In this document: in pieces, positions 9,178 to 17,475 of the stretch
How positions within the stretch are numbered: position 1 is the stretch's first letter
Layout: every line of letters starts with the position of its first letter
Assembly (NCBI RefSeq): GCF_040548815.1
Contig: NZ_JBEPSM010000001.1
Coordinates: 1,860,001 to 1,924,000 of the forward strand
Length of the DNA stretch: 64,000 nt
Direction: 5' to 3'
Source of the DNA: Kaistia defluvii
Lineage (GTDB): Bacteria > Pseudomonadota > Alphaproteobacteria > Rhizobiales > Kaistiaceae
Made by a program: the position numbers and the translations under genes
The notes under the pieces: generated by a model
Database searches by the model: none
What the model was told of the DNA's origin: nothing
Seen by the model: only the letters and a program-made list of their open reading frames with translations

Positions 9178-9315
9178 TCAGAACACCAATGCGTTGGATC
9201 GGTTAAACAACATCGATTTACTATATCGCAGGTAGCATGAATATGGCGCCGCAATTTTAACAGTATCAAACCAGATACACTCTCTTTGATGCGTAATGCA
9301 GAGACCGAACACGCT

Positions 9316-9918
9316 CTACCGCAAATCCGCCTCCGGAAAGGCGCGGCTGACCTGGCAGCGGGTTGTGCCGGAGCAGAGGAACAGGAGCGTGCCGTCCGGC
9401 CAGCAGGGTTCGGCGGCGAAGCGGGCTTCCGGCACCATGACGGTCATCAGGCGGAAGGCGATGGCGCCGGAGCCGTCGGCCGGCAGGGCCGCATAGACGC
9501 CGAGGCGGTCGCCGCCGGCGCGCTGGATCGATCCGGCGAAGACGGCGCCGCGATCGATGCTGCCGCCCACCCGGTCGATGCCGGCCTTGCAGAGGCGAAA
9601 GCCCGGCGGGGCCTCGAAGGCGGCATAAAAGCTGTTGCCGCGCTGGCGCAGGATCTTGGCCGTACCGCGATAGGGGCCGGAGACGAGAATCGGCTTCAGG
9701 AAGCGCGTCGCCGCGCGGGCCGGATCGGGGTCGTCGCTGCAATCGAAGCCGAGCGCCTGGCAACCGGCCACGGCGCGGGCCGGATCGAGCTCGCGCCAGC
9801 CTTCGATGCGCCGGGCGGGACTGCCCAGCTGAAACGCTTCGAGATAGACGCGCGCCATCTCCTCGGCCGAAGCGCCGTTCGCCAGCAGCAGCAGAAGAAG
9901 GCCAATGCAGCAGCGCAT
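9316..9918 (-). CDS. Secreted hypothetical protein
   Basis: A 200-residue protein with a short Sec signal peptide (MRCCIGLLLLLLANGASAEE, cleavage expected after ASA around residue 18). The mature part has five or six cysteines (near GFDCSD, FRLCKAG, AEPCWPDG, LFLCSGTTRCQV), suggesting disulphides in the periplasm. No known domain was recognised. It stands alone on the minus strand between the AT-rich island and a composite repeat; codon use and GC match the host genome. Confidence 0.75.
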   Translation of the reverse strand: MRCCIGLLLLLLANGASAEEMARVYLEAFQLGSPARRIEGWRELDPARAVAGCQALGFDCSDDPDPARAATRFLKPILVSGPYRGTAKILRQRGNSFYAAFEAPPGFRLCKAGIDRVGGSIDRGAVFAGSIQRAGGDRLGVYAALPADGSGAIAFRLMTVMVPEARFAAEPCWPDGTLLFLCSGTTRCQVSRAFPEADLR

Positions 9919-10031
9919 GTTCGCCCTCGCGCCGATTTTAGCGCGATCGGGGGCGGATGGCTCTGCTTACTTCACCTCTCCGAAAGGGGCTCTTGCACGA
10001 CGTCGAAGGTTGCCACGGCCAACGAGCAAAG

Positions 10032-10143
10032 CTCGTCACCCCGGCGAAGGCCGGGGTCCATAAGCACCGGCCGGGCACGTGAGGGCCGAGCCTTCTGGCC
10101 AAGCGCCGGTGTGTCTGGATCCCGGCCTCCGCCGGGATGACGG
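10032..10143. repeat. Composite intergenic repeat, family B copy
   Basis: CGTCACCCCGGCGAAGGCCG-GGGTCCA at the left and TGGATCCCGGCCTCCGCCGG-GATGACGG at the right form two hairpins with mutually complementary outer arms. It has the same organisation as 5747-5842 and 38266-38371, but the hairpin stems differ in sequence with compensating changes. Confidence 0.85.
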
Positions 10144-10194
10144 CAGAATTGGCCTGGACTTCCTGAACGGATGACATCGAAGATAGGCGGCAAC

Positions 10195-10223
10195 AAAAAA
10201 GCCCGCCGGATCGACCGGCGGGC
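10195..10223 (-). terminator. Rho-independent terminator of opgG/D
   Basis: On the minus strand GCCCGCCGG-TCGAT-CCGGCGGGC, a perfect 9-bp stem, is followed by TTTTTT (10195-10200). It is 31 bases beyond the opgG/D stop. Confidence 0.93.
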
Positions 10224-10254
10224 CCTTGCTTCTATATACGAGAACCGGCGGGGA

Positions 10255-11862
10255 TCAGGCCTTGTCGCCGTGGCCGTTGCCGGGGAAGAACTGGTAGAGC
10301 CAGGTTTCGGTCAGCGCCGAGCCGTCCTTGTCGCGGACGAACATCCGCATGTCGATCGGCTCGTTGCCATGCGCCATCAGGTCGAAGAAGACTCGATAGA
10401 CGCCCTTCTCGCCGGCGACGACCGGATAGGCGTCGGAAAGCGTGACATTGCCGCGCGAGACGGTGATGTCGGCCTTGCCGTCGCCGCGCTTCAGCTCGGC
10501 CACCTTGGGGCCGGTGAAATCGACGACGAAGCGGACCGCGCCCTCCGGACGCGGCTGCCCGGGAATGCCGCCGACGCCGTGATAGGTCGACTGCACGCGG
10601 CCGAGATCGGTCGGGTTGGGCTCGTCGCTATCCCAATAGAGCTTGTAGCCGAAATCGAGCGGACGCCCGGCCAGCACCGGCTCGGTCGGAACCCAGTAGA
10701 CGACGATGTTGTCGTCGATCTCGCGATCGGTCGGGATCTCGACGAGCTGTACGGCGCCCTTGCCCCATTGCCCCTTCGGCTCGACCCAGACGCTCGGCCG
10801 GCGATCGTAGAACACGCCGTCATCCTGGAAATGGTCGAAGTTGCGGTCGCGCTGCAGGAAGCCAAAGCCGCGCGGATCCTTGTCCTGGAAGCTGTTGGTC
10901 ATGACGCTGGGCGGATTGTTGAGCGGACGCCAGATGCGCTCGCCCGTGCCGGTCCACATGCCGAGGCCGTCGCTGTCATGCACCTCCGGGCGCCAGTCGA
11001 TCGCCTGGCGGCGCATGGTCTCGGAATACCAGTACATCGAGGTCAGCGGCGCGACGCCGAGACGGGCGATCTGCCGGCGCGGGAACAGCTTGCAGTCGAT
11101 GTCCATCACCACGCCCTTGGTGATGGGGTCCTTGGTGCAATCCATCCGATAGGCGCCGGTCAAACTCGGGCCGTCGAGCAGGCAATAGACGATGACGCGG
11201 CCATCCTGGCCGAGCACGCGCTCCAGCCAGAAGCCGGTGAAGCGCGGAAATTCCTCCGGCTCCGGCATGGCGGTGTTGACGGCGATGCCGCGCGCCGAAA
11301 GGCCGTACTGGTCCTGCGACCCGGACGAGCGGAAATAGGAGGCGCCGAGGAAGGCGAGCCAATCGCTGGTCTGCGACGGCATTTCGATGCGGAAGCCGGC
11401 AAAGCCGATATCGTCCGGCAGCGCCCGGGCCGGATGGCCCTCCGGCATGTCGAAGGCGCTGCGGCGATAGAGGATTTCGCGCGACTGGCCGTCATCCACG
11501 ACATGAACCGAGGCCGGCTCCTGGAAATACTTGCCGAGATGGAAGAGCTGGATCGGATCGCCGCCCTTGCCGTCCGCCCACAGCGCATGGTCCTTGCGAA
11601 ACACGATGCTCTGGAAATTGTCATAGTCGATCTTGTCGAGGATATCGCCATGCGGCGACCGGTCGACGACAAAGGGGCGGCTCGCCTTGTCGGCCGCCAG
11701 TTCCTTGATGCGATCGAAGGAGAAGGGCTCGGGCGGCCCGAGAACCAGGCCGGCATCCTCGGCCGAGGCCGCCGCCGAAGCGTGGCCGGCACCGGAAAGG
11801 GAAACTGCGGCAAAGGCCGACAGGAAAGTCAGCATTGCGTCTCGACGCGTCGGTTGGACCAT
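10255..11862 (-). CDS. Glucan biosynthesis protein of the OpgG/OpgD (MdoG/MdoD) family
   Basis: A periplasmic protein needed for assembly or tailoring of osmoregulated periplasmic glucans. From the ATG at 11862, which has GAGAG upstream, it has 535 residues. The N-terminus MVQPTRRDAMLTFLSAFAAV resembles a twin-arginine signal peptide, which favours OpgD over OpgG. The long beta-sandwich MdoG domain follows (FSFDRIKELAADKASRPFV, FRIEMPSQTSDWLAFLGASY, YGLSARGIAVNT, EEFPRFTGFWLE), with the C-terminal Ig-like part ending in TETWLYQFFPG. Longer in-frame starts exist at 11874-11922. It is a single-gene unit with its own terminator. The OpgG/OpgD choice is not certain. Confidence 0.9.
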   Translation of the reverse strand: MVQPTRRDAMLTFLSAFAAVSLSGAGHASAAASAEDAGLVLGPPEPFSFDRIKELAADKASRPFVVDRSPHGDILDKIDYDNFQSIVFRKDHALWADGKGGDPIQLFHLGKYFQEPASVHVVDDGQSREILYRRSAFDMPEGHPARALPDDIGFAGFRIEMPSQTSDWLAFLGASYFRSSGSQDQYGLSARGIAVNTAMPEPEEFPRFTGFWLERVLGQDGRVIVYCLLDGPSLTGAYRMDCTKDPITKGVVMDIDCKLFPRRQIARLGVAPLTSMYWYSETMRRQAIDWRPEVHDSDGLGMWTGTGERIWRPLNNPPSVMTNSFQDKDPRGFGFLQRDRNFDHFQDDGVFYDRRPSVWVEPKGQWGKGAVQLVEIPTDREIDDNIVVYWVPTEPVLAGRPLDFGYKLYWDSDEPNPTDLGRVQSTYHGVGGIPGQPRPEGAVRFVVDFTGPKVAELKRGDGKADITVSRGNVTLSDAYPVVAGEKGVYRVFFDLMAHGNEPIDMRMFVRDKDGSALTETWLYQFFPGNGHGDKA

Positions 11863-12059
11863 GTCCGCTCTCATCATGAAAAACATCGCGGCGCATTCCA
11901 GCAAGGCGCCACAAAACGACAATCGGATAGCACGGTTCCGCAGCGTTGCGCAGGGTTGCTATCGCGCCGAACCGATCTATTCAGACTATCCCGCACAGAG
12001 AAGACCAGATCGTGGCGAAAAGCGGGGTCGTCTTCTTGCGCCGGGCCGACCTGTTCTGC

Positions 12060-12998
12060 TCAGCCAGCCAGCGATGCAGCGATCGCGGCCGGCGGCGCGC
12101 CGGGTGAGAGCCGTTCCCAGTCGGCCATCTGATTGCGGAACCAGGTGCCCTGCCGCTTGGCATAGCGGCGCGTTTCCATCTTCGCCCGCTCGATCGCCTC
12201 GTCGAGCGTGAGCTCGCCGGCAAGGTGCACGCCGAATTCGCGCACCCCGATCGCCTTCATCGCCGGCAGCGCGGGATTGAGGCCGAGCGCCAGCAGATTC
12301 TCCGCCTCGGCCATGCCGCCGCGCGCGACCATGAGGTCGAAGCGCCGGCCGATCCGGGCATAGAGCTCGGCCCGCTCCGGCTCGAGCACGATGCGGCGCA
12401 CCGCCCCGGCCTCGACCAGCGGCGGCGCGCCGGTCTCCTGCTGCCAGGCGCCGATCGTCCGTCCGGTCGCCTCCACCACCTCCAGAGCGCGGACCACGCG
12501 CGTGCGGTCGAGCGGCGCGAGCCGGGCCGCGCTTTCCGGATCGAACTTTTTGAGCGCCGCATGCAGCGACGGCACGCCCTCGGCATCGGCGCGCGCCTCG
12601 ATCGCGGCGCGAAGCTCGGCCGGGATCGGCGGGATCGAGGAAAGCCCTTCGGTCAGCGCCTTGAAATAGAGCCCGGTGCCGCCGACGACGATCGGCAGCT
12701 GCCCGTCCCGCCAGGCGTCTTCCAGCGCGATCTTCGCATCCTCGCGCCAGCGCGCCACCGAATAGCGCTCGCTGGCCGCGACATGGCCATAGAGGCGATG
12801 TGGCGCCTGCGCCTCCTCCTCCGCGTCGGGGCGGGCGGAGAGAATGCGCAGCTCGCGATAGACCTGCATCGAATCGGCATTGATGACGACGCCGCCATTC
12901 GCCCGCGCCAGCTCGATCGCCAGCGCCGACTTGCCGCTCGCGGTTGGCCCGGCTATCAGGACAGCAGGTTTCCTCGTCGCAAAGTTCAGGTTCCCCAT
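12060..12998 (-). CDS. miaA: tRNA dimethylallyltransferase
   Basis: The enzyme adds a dimethylallyl group to N6 of A37 in tRNAs reading UNN codons. It has 312 residues. The P-loop GPTASGKS is at residues 17-24, NADSMQVYREL around 37-47 carries the catalytic Asp region, and GGTGLYFKAL and the C-terminal RYAKRQGTWFRNQ motif are also present, all typical of MiaA. The start chosen, MGNLNFATRK at 12998, shares its CATG with the divergent serB start, so the two start codons overlap on opposite strands. A longer in-frame start would run further into serB. Confidence 0.95.
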   Translation of the reverse strand: MGNLNFATRKPAVLIAGPTASGKSALAIELARANGGVVINADSMQVYRELRILSARPDAEEEAQAPHRLYGHVAASERYSVARWREDAKIALEDAWRDGQLPIVVGGTGLYFKALTEGLSSIPPIPAELRAAIEARADAEGVPSLHAALKKFDPESAARLAPLDRTRVVRALEVVEATGRTIGAWQQETGAPPLVEAGAVRRIVLEPERAELYARIGRRFDLMVARGGMAEAENLLALGLNPALPAMKAIGVREFGVHLAGELTLDEAIERAKMETRRYAKRQGTWFRNQMADWERLSPGAPPAAIAASLAG

Positions 12999-13908
12999 GC
13001 CGTCCGATACCGCTCCGTTCGAATATGTCGCCACGTTCATAGCACGGCCCGAACACGCGGCATCGCTTTCGGAAGTCGTCGACGAGGCGGTGGATCTTCC
13101 CGGCGCCGGGCGGCCGGACTGGCTCGCCGATGGCGAGGCCTGCGACGTGCCGCTGCCGGCGGCCGAGAACAGCCTGCAGGCCATCCGCGACGATCTGTTC
13201 GAGAGCATTGACGGCCGGCCTGTCGACGTGGTGGTGCAGCCGATCGCCGGCCGCCGCAAGAAGCTGCTGATCGCCGACATGGATTCGACCATGATCGGTC
13301 AGGAATGCATCGACGAGTTGGCCGATATGGCCGGCCTCAAGCCCTATGTCGCCGCGATCACCGAGCGCGCCATGCGCGGCGAGATCGCCTTCGAGCCGGC
13401 GCTGCGCGAGCGCGTCGGCCTGCTGAAGGGCCTGCCGCTCTCCGTCGTCGACACGGTGCTGGCCGAGCGCATCCGGCTGATGCCGGGCGGCCCGGCGCTG
13501 ATCCGCACGATGAAGGCCGCCGGCGCCTACGCCGCCCTGGTCTCGGGCGGCTTCACCCTGTTCACCGGCCCCGTAGCGGCGCAGATCGGCTTCGACGAGA
13601 ACCGCGCCAACATCCTGAACCATGAAGACGGCGTGCTGACCGGCACGGTCGAGGAGCCAATCCTCGGCCAGGAAGCCAAGCTGTCTGCGCTGATGGACCT
13701 TGCCCGCCGCTTCTCGCTGTCGAAGCACGAGACGCTGGCGGTCGGCGACGGCGCCAACGACCTTGCCATGATCCGCGCCGCGGGCCTCGGCATCGCCTAT
13801 CATGCCAAGCCCAAGGTCGCCGCCGAGGCGGCCGCCCGCATCGACCACAATGACCTGACCGCCCTGCTCTACGCCCAGGGCTATCGCAAAAGCGAATTCG
13901 TCGAATGA
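12997..13908 (+). CDS. serB: Phosphoserine phosphatase
   Basis: A HAD-superfamily enzyme for the last step of serine synthesis, dephosphorylating L-3-phosphoserine. It has 303 residues. The first 80 or so form an ACT-like N-terminal domain (FEYVATFIARPEHA). HAD motif I is DMDSTMI with Asp94 (nucleophile) and Asp96; motif II lies around LVSGGFTLFT; motif III/IV is VGDGANDLAMI. The ATG at 12997 overlaps the miaA start on the other strand. The GNAT gene downstream overlaps by four bases (ATGA). Confidence 0.95.
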   Translation: MPSDTAPFEYVATFIARPEHAASLSEVVDEAVDLPGAGRPDWLADGEACDVPLPAAENSLQAIRDDLFESIDGRPVDVVVQPIAGRRKKLLIADMDSTMIGQECIDELADMAGLKPYVAAITERAMRGEIAFEPALRERVGLLKGLPLSVVDTVLAERIRLMPGGPALIRTMKAAGAYAALVSGGFTLFTGPVAAQIGFDENRANILNHEDGVLTGTVEEPILGQEAKLSALMDLARRFSLSKHETLAVGDGANDLAMIRAAGLGIAYHAKPKVAAEAAARIDHNDLTALLYAQGYRKSEFVE

Positions 13909-14465
13909 GCCCGATCGAGACCGAGCGCCTGCGCCTGCGCCGCTGGCGAGATGCCGACCGCGCGCCCTTCGCGGCGATGAGCGCGGACCCGGCGGTGATG
14001 GAGTTCTTTCCGTCGCTCCTCACGCCTGATCAGGCGAGCGCCTTCATCGATCGCGTCGAGGCGCATTGGGACGCGCACGGCTTTGGCAATTATGCGCTGG
14101 AGGAGCGTGCCACCGGAGCGTTTGTCGGTTTGACCGGCCTGTTCAAGGTCTTCCCCGAGGCCCATTTCGCGCCGTCGGTGGAGATCGGCTGGCGCCTGGC
14201 CCGGCCGTTCTGGAGCCAGGGCTATGCGCGCGAAGCGGCCGAAGCCGTCATCGCCACAGCCTTCGCCGAGCATGATTTTCCGGAGATCGTCGCGTTTACG
14301 GCGGTGCCAAACATCCGCTCGGCCGCGCTGATGCAGCGTCTTGGCATGACCCGCAATGCGGCAGATGATTTCGATCATCCGGGCATCGCGGTGGGACATC
14401 CGCTGCGGCGGCATGTGCTTTATCGCCTGTCGCGCGCGGATTACGAGCGGCGGGAGAGGGCATAA
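13905..14465 (+). CDS. GNAT family N-acetyltransferase (RimJ/RimL type)
   Basis: A 186-residue acetyltransferase that opens with IETERLRLRRWRDADRAPFA, the common start of the RimJ/RimL subgroup. The acetyl-CoA loop region is EIGWRLARPFWSQGYAREAA (about residues 84-103), followed by AFTAVPNIRSAALMQRLGM, both family hallmarks. Substrate unknown; relatives modify ribosomal protein N-termini or small amines. It overlaps the serB stop (ATGA) and is probably translated with it. A pair of inverted family A repeats follows it. Confidence 0.88.
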   Translation: MSPIETERLRLRRWRDADRAPFAAMSADPAVMEFFPSLLTPDQASAFIDRVEAHWDAHGFGNYALEERATGAFVGLTGLFKVFPEAHFAPSVEIGWRLARPFWSQGYAREAAEAVIATAFAEHDFPEIVAFTAVPNIRSAALMQRLGMTRNAADDFDHPGIAVGHPLRRHVLYRLSRADYERRERA

Positions 14466-14507
14466 AGCCCCTCACCCCAACCCTCTCCCGCAAGCGGTAG
14501 AGGGGGC
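14465..14507. repeat. REP-like intergenic palindrome, family A copy
   Basis: AGCCCCTCACCCCAACCCTC, then TCCCGCAAGCGG and TAGAGGGGGCT. It begins one base after the stop of the GNAT gene, with an inverted partner at 14567-14611, and may help end transcription of serB-GNAT. Confidence 0.8.
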
Positions 14508-14566
14508 TCGTCGCAGCCAGGCCATCCGTCATCCCATAAAAGCCGAATGACGAAGCGGCTCTCCAA

Positions 14567-14611
14567 AAGCCCTCGCCCGCTTGCGGGAGAGGGTTGGGTG
14601 AGGGTCTTGCT
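14567..14611. repeat. REP-like intergenic palindrome, family A copy (inverted)
   Basis: AGCCCTCGCCCGCTTGCGGG-AGAGGGTTGGGTGAGGGTCTT, the inverted partner of 14465-14507, in the interval between the convergent GNAT and protease genes. A shorter relative (CACCTCTCCCATGGGAGAG) lies at 14651-14669. Confidence 0.8.
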
Positions 14612-14682
14612 TTTGTCCGTTGCGAACATCCGGAAAAGGCAGGGTGCCGTTCACCTCTCCCATGGGAGAGACGACAAGAACC

Positions 14683-16176
14683 CTACTCGTCCAGCTTCAG
14701 CGGCACGAAGCGCAGTTCGCCGGCCGTGTTGGCGATCAGGAACAGCGCCGACTTGCGACCGTCCTTCTTCAACGCCTCGATGCGGCTGGAGATCTCGGAC
14801 GGCTGCGACACCGGCTCCTGCGACACCTCGACGATCACCTCGCCGGCCGCGATGCCCTTTTCGGCGGCGGAACTGCCGGGGCCGACCTGCGTCACCACCA
14901 CACCCTTGACCTCCGGGGCGATGGAATACTGCTTGCGCAGATCCGGCGTCAGCTCCGACAGCGTCAGGCCGAGCAACTCGGTCACAACCGGCTTCGGCGG
15001 CTCCGCCGGCGTCGTGGTCTGCTTTTCCTCTGTCTTCGCCACTTCCTCGGTCAGGCGGCCCACCTTGACCTTCAGCGTGGTCTGCTTGCCCTTGCGGATC
15101 ACCACCAGGTCGACGACCTTGTCGATGTCGGCATCCGCGACCAGGCGCGGCAGGTCGCGCATTTCGCCGACTGGCTTGCCGTCGAAGGAGATGACGACGT
15201 CACCCGGCTCAACCCCGGCTTCCGCCGCAGGGCCCTTCTCCGTCACGCCCGCCACCAGCGCGCCGCGCGCCGGGCCCATGCCGAGGCTTTCGGCGATCTC
15301 GTCCGTCACCTGCTGGATGCGCACGCCGAGCCAGCCGCGACGCGTTTCGCCATACTGGCGGATCTGGTCGACGACGTGGACCGCCGCGTCGGAGGGAATG
15401 GCGAAGCCGATGCCGATCGAGCCGCCCGAGGGCGAGATAATCGCCGTGTTGATGCCGATGATTTCGCCGAGCTGGTTGAACAGCGGTCCGCCCGAATTGC
15501 CGCGATTGATGGCGGCGTCGGTCTGGATGAAATTGTCGTAGGGGCCGGAATTGATGTCGCGATTGCGCGCCGAGACAATGCCGGTGGTGACCGTGCCGCC
15601 GAGGCCGAACGGATTGCCGATCGCCATCACGAAATCGCCGACGCGCATCTTGTCGGAATCGCCGAATTTCAGCGCCTTGAGCGGCTTGGCGGCGGTGGGT
15701 TTGACCTGCAGGACGGCAATGTCCGTCTTTTCGTCGCGACCGATCAGGGTCGCGGTCAGCTTCGAGCCATCGTTGAAATTGGCGATGATCTCGTCGGCGC
15801 CATCGATGACGTGGTTGTTGGTGATGATGATGCCGGAAGCGTCGATGACGAAGCCGGAGCCGAGCGACTGCACCTTGCGCGGGGGCGCGTTGGTGGTGCC
15901 ATCCTTCTGCTTGTTGAAGAACTCGTCGAAGAATTCCTGGAACGGCGAACCGTCGGGCGCCTGCGGCGCCGGAATGCCGCGCGCGCCTTCGACCGTCTGC
16001 GAGGTCGAGATATTGACGACGGAATCGACCAGCCCGGCGGCGAGATCCGCCACCGACTCCGGACCTTGCGAGGCCGAGGCGGGCGGCGCGAAGGTCGCCG
16101 GCGCCGCGGCTGTCAGAAACGTGCCCAGCGTGGCCGCAAGGCACAGGCGATAGGTCTTCATTTTGGCCGCGGCCAT
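14683..16176 (-). CDS. Do family periplasmic serine endoprotease (DegP/DegQ/HtrA type)
   Basis: A periplasmic protease/chaperone that degrades misfolded envelope proteins. From the ATG at 16176, with AGGAG eight bases upstream, it has 497 residues. A signal peptide (residues 1-36, ending PASASQ) is followed by a trypsin-like domain with the full triad: His122 in ITNNHVID, Asp152 in KTDIAVL and Ser228 in GNSGGPL. Two PDZ domains follow, around residues 285-375 and 410-490, the second with GVVVTQVGPGSSAAEKGIAA. It lies downstream of hflK-hflC-DUF2065 on the same strand, an arrangement common in alphaproteobacteria. The exact paralogue name is not decidable from the sequence. Confidence 0.95.
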   Translation of the reverse strand: MAAAKMKTYRLCLAATLGTFLTAAAPATFAPPASASQGPESVADLAAGLVDSVVNISTSQTVEGARGIPAPQAPDGSPFQEFFDEFFNKQKDGTTNAPPRKVQSLGSGFVIDASGIIITNNHVIDGADEIIANFNDGSKLTATLIGRDEKTDIAVLQVKPTAAKPLKALKFGDSDKMRVGDFVMAIGNPFGLGGTVTTGIVSARNRDINSGPYDNFIQTDAAINRGNSGGPLFNQLGEIIGINTAIISPSGGSIGIGFAIPSDAAVHVVDQIRQYGETRRGWLGVRIQQVTDEIAESLGMGPARGALVAGVTEKGPAAEAGVEPGDVVISFDGKPVGEMRDLPRLVADADIDKVVDLVVIRKGKQTTLKVKVGRLTEEVAKTEEKQTTTPAEPPKPVVTELLGLTLSELTPDLRKQYSIAPEVKGVVVTQVGPGSSAAEKGIAAGEVIVEVSQEPVSQPSEISSRIEALKKDGRKSALFLIANTAGELRFVPLKLDE

Positions 16177-16261
16177 CTGCATCTCTCCTCTGGCGTCATC
16201 GTCGAGCATGGCACGACGGCGACTTCGATACATCTAGCGCACGGCGCTTCTGCGCCGAGTG

Positions 16262-16447
16262 TCAAATCCGCGCGAGCCATACTATGGCAACCCCGAGGGC
16301 CAGCGCCACAAGCCCGCACCCTCGAAGCACCGAGTCTGATGCGGCAATGCCTTGCCGCATCATGATTTTCGCAACGGCCGGCGCCAACGCGTAGAACGCG
16401 CCCTCGATGACGAGGACGAGTCCCAGCGCGGTGACGAAGTCCTTCAC
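16262..16447 (-). CDS. DUF2065 (YjeT-like) small membrane protein
   Basis: A 61-residue protein with two predicted membrane helices (about residues 5-25 and 41-59) around a short loop, MMRQGIAASDSVLRGCG. This is the typical layout of DUF2065, small proteins almost always found directly after hflC. Its start overlaps the hflC stop by four bases, so it should be translationally coupled. Biochemical role unknown; the position suggests a connection to the HflKC membrane complex. Confidence 0.88.
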   Translation of the reverse strand: MKDFVTALGLVLVIEGAFYALAPAVAKIMMRQGIAASDSVLRGCGLVALALGVAIVWLARI

Positions 16448-17475
16448 GGCGTCGCGGCGGGCGCCGCTTCAGCCGGGGCCGGAACCGCCGGCACGGCGGG
16501 TGCCGCAGGCGCCACGGCCGGAGCCGGGGTTGCCGGTGGGGGCGTTGCCGCGGCCGGCGCAGGCGCCGGCTTGCCGGGCGTGCTCCGCTCGGGAACCGCC
16601 AGAGCGTTGCCGCTCGGATCGGTCAGGTAGCGGAAGAAGGGCGACGTCGGCGAGATGACCATCCGCGTCGTGCCCGCCTTCATGCCGTCCTGGTAGGCCT
16701 GCATCGAGCGATAGAACGAGAAGAAGTCCGGGTCCTGCTCGAACGCGCCCGCGAAGATGCGGTTGCGCTCGGCATCGCCGTCACCCTTGATCTCGTCGGC
16801 GCGCTGGTTCGCCTCGGCCACGATCACCGTTGCCTGCCTGTCGGCCTGGGCGCGGATGGTCCGGGCCGCCTGCTCGCCCTGCGCGCGGATGTCCGTCGCT
16901 TCACGCTGGCGTTCCGTCTGCATGCGCTGGTAGACGGCGGCGCTGTTCTCCGGCGGGAGGTCGGCGCGGCGGATGCGGACGTCGACAACGTCGACGCCGA
17001 GACGCCGGCCTTCGCGGTTCACCTGGTCGGTGATCTGCGACATCAGCGGCGCACGGCCTTCGCGCACGATGGCGCTGAAGTCCATCTGGCCCGCGGCGCC
17101 ACGGATCGCCGAGTTCAGGATGACCGCGAGACGCGATTCCGCCACCGGGATCGAGCCGGCTGCCTGGAAGAACAGCAGCGGATCGACGATCTTGTAGCGG
17201 CCGAACGCATCCATGACGAGACGCTTGCGGTCGCGCGCGATCACTTCGATCGGCGGCGATTCGATGTCGAGCAGGCGCTTGTCCAACATCACGACATTGT
17301 CGATTAGCGGGATCTTGGCATAGATGCCGGGCTCGGTCGCGACGCGAACCGGATTACCGAAGCGCAGGACCAGCGCCTGGTGGGTCTGGTCGACGATGAA
17401 CAGGCCCGAATAGGCGATGATCGCCAGGATGACGATGATGACGAGGCCGAGCCCGCCGAAAATCCGACTGATCAC
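16444..17475 (-). CDS. hflC: HflC, SPFH-domain modulator of the FtsH protease
   Basis: One half of the HflKC inner-membrane complex, which surrounds FtsH and restrains its proteolysis. It has 343 residues: an N-terminal membrane anchor (about 5-25), a periplasmic SPFH/band-7 domain (YSGLFIVDQTHQALVLRFGN, GRYKIVDPLLFFQAAG), then a long coiled coil (RMQTERQREATDIRAQGEQA onward) and SFYRSMQAYQ near the end. The last 45 or so residues are an unusual Pro/Ala-rich low-complexity tail absent from short HflC proteins. Start and stop overlap hflK and the DUF2065 gene by four bases each. Confidence 0.95.
   Translation of the reverse strand: MISRIFGGLGLVIIVILAIIAYSGLFIVDQTHQALVLRFGNPVRVATEPGIYAKIPLIDNVVMLDKRLLDIESPPIEVIARDRKRLVMDAFGRYKIVDPLLFFQAAGSIPVAESRLAVILNSAIRGAAGQMDFSAIVREGRAPLMSQITDQVNREGRRLGVDVVDVRIRRADLPPENSAAVYQRMQTERQREATDIRAQGEQAARTIRAQADRQATVIVAEANQRADEIKGDGDAERNRIFAGAFEQDPDFFSFYRSMQAYQDGMKAGTTRMVISPTSPFFRYLTDPSGNALAVPERSTPGKPAPAPAAATPPPATPAPAVAPAAPAVPAVPAPAEAAPAATP

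Larger units (their letters stand above)
9919..10254. other. Gene-free interval holding a composite repeat and a terminator
   Basis: This 336-base stretch between the secreted protein and opgG/D holds the family B composite repeat (10032-10143) and the opgG/D terminator (10195-10223). The short frames across it are translations of the repeat. A promoter for the minus-strand gene ending at 9316 should lie near 9920-9990, but no convincing -35/-10 pair is visible. Confidence 0.7.
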
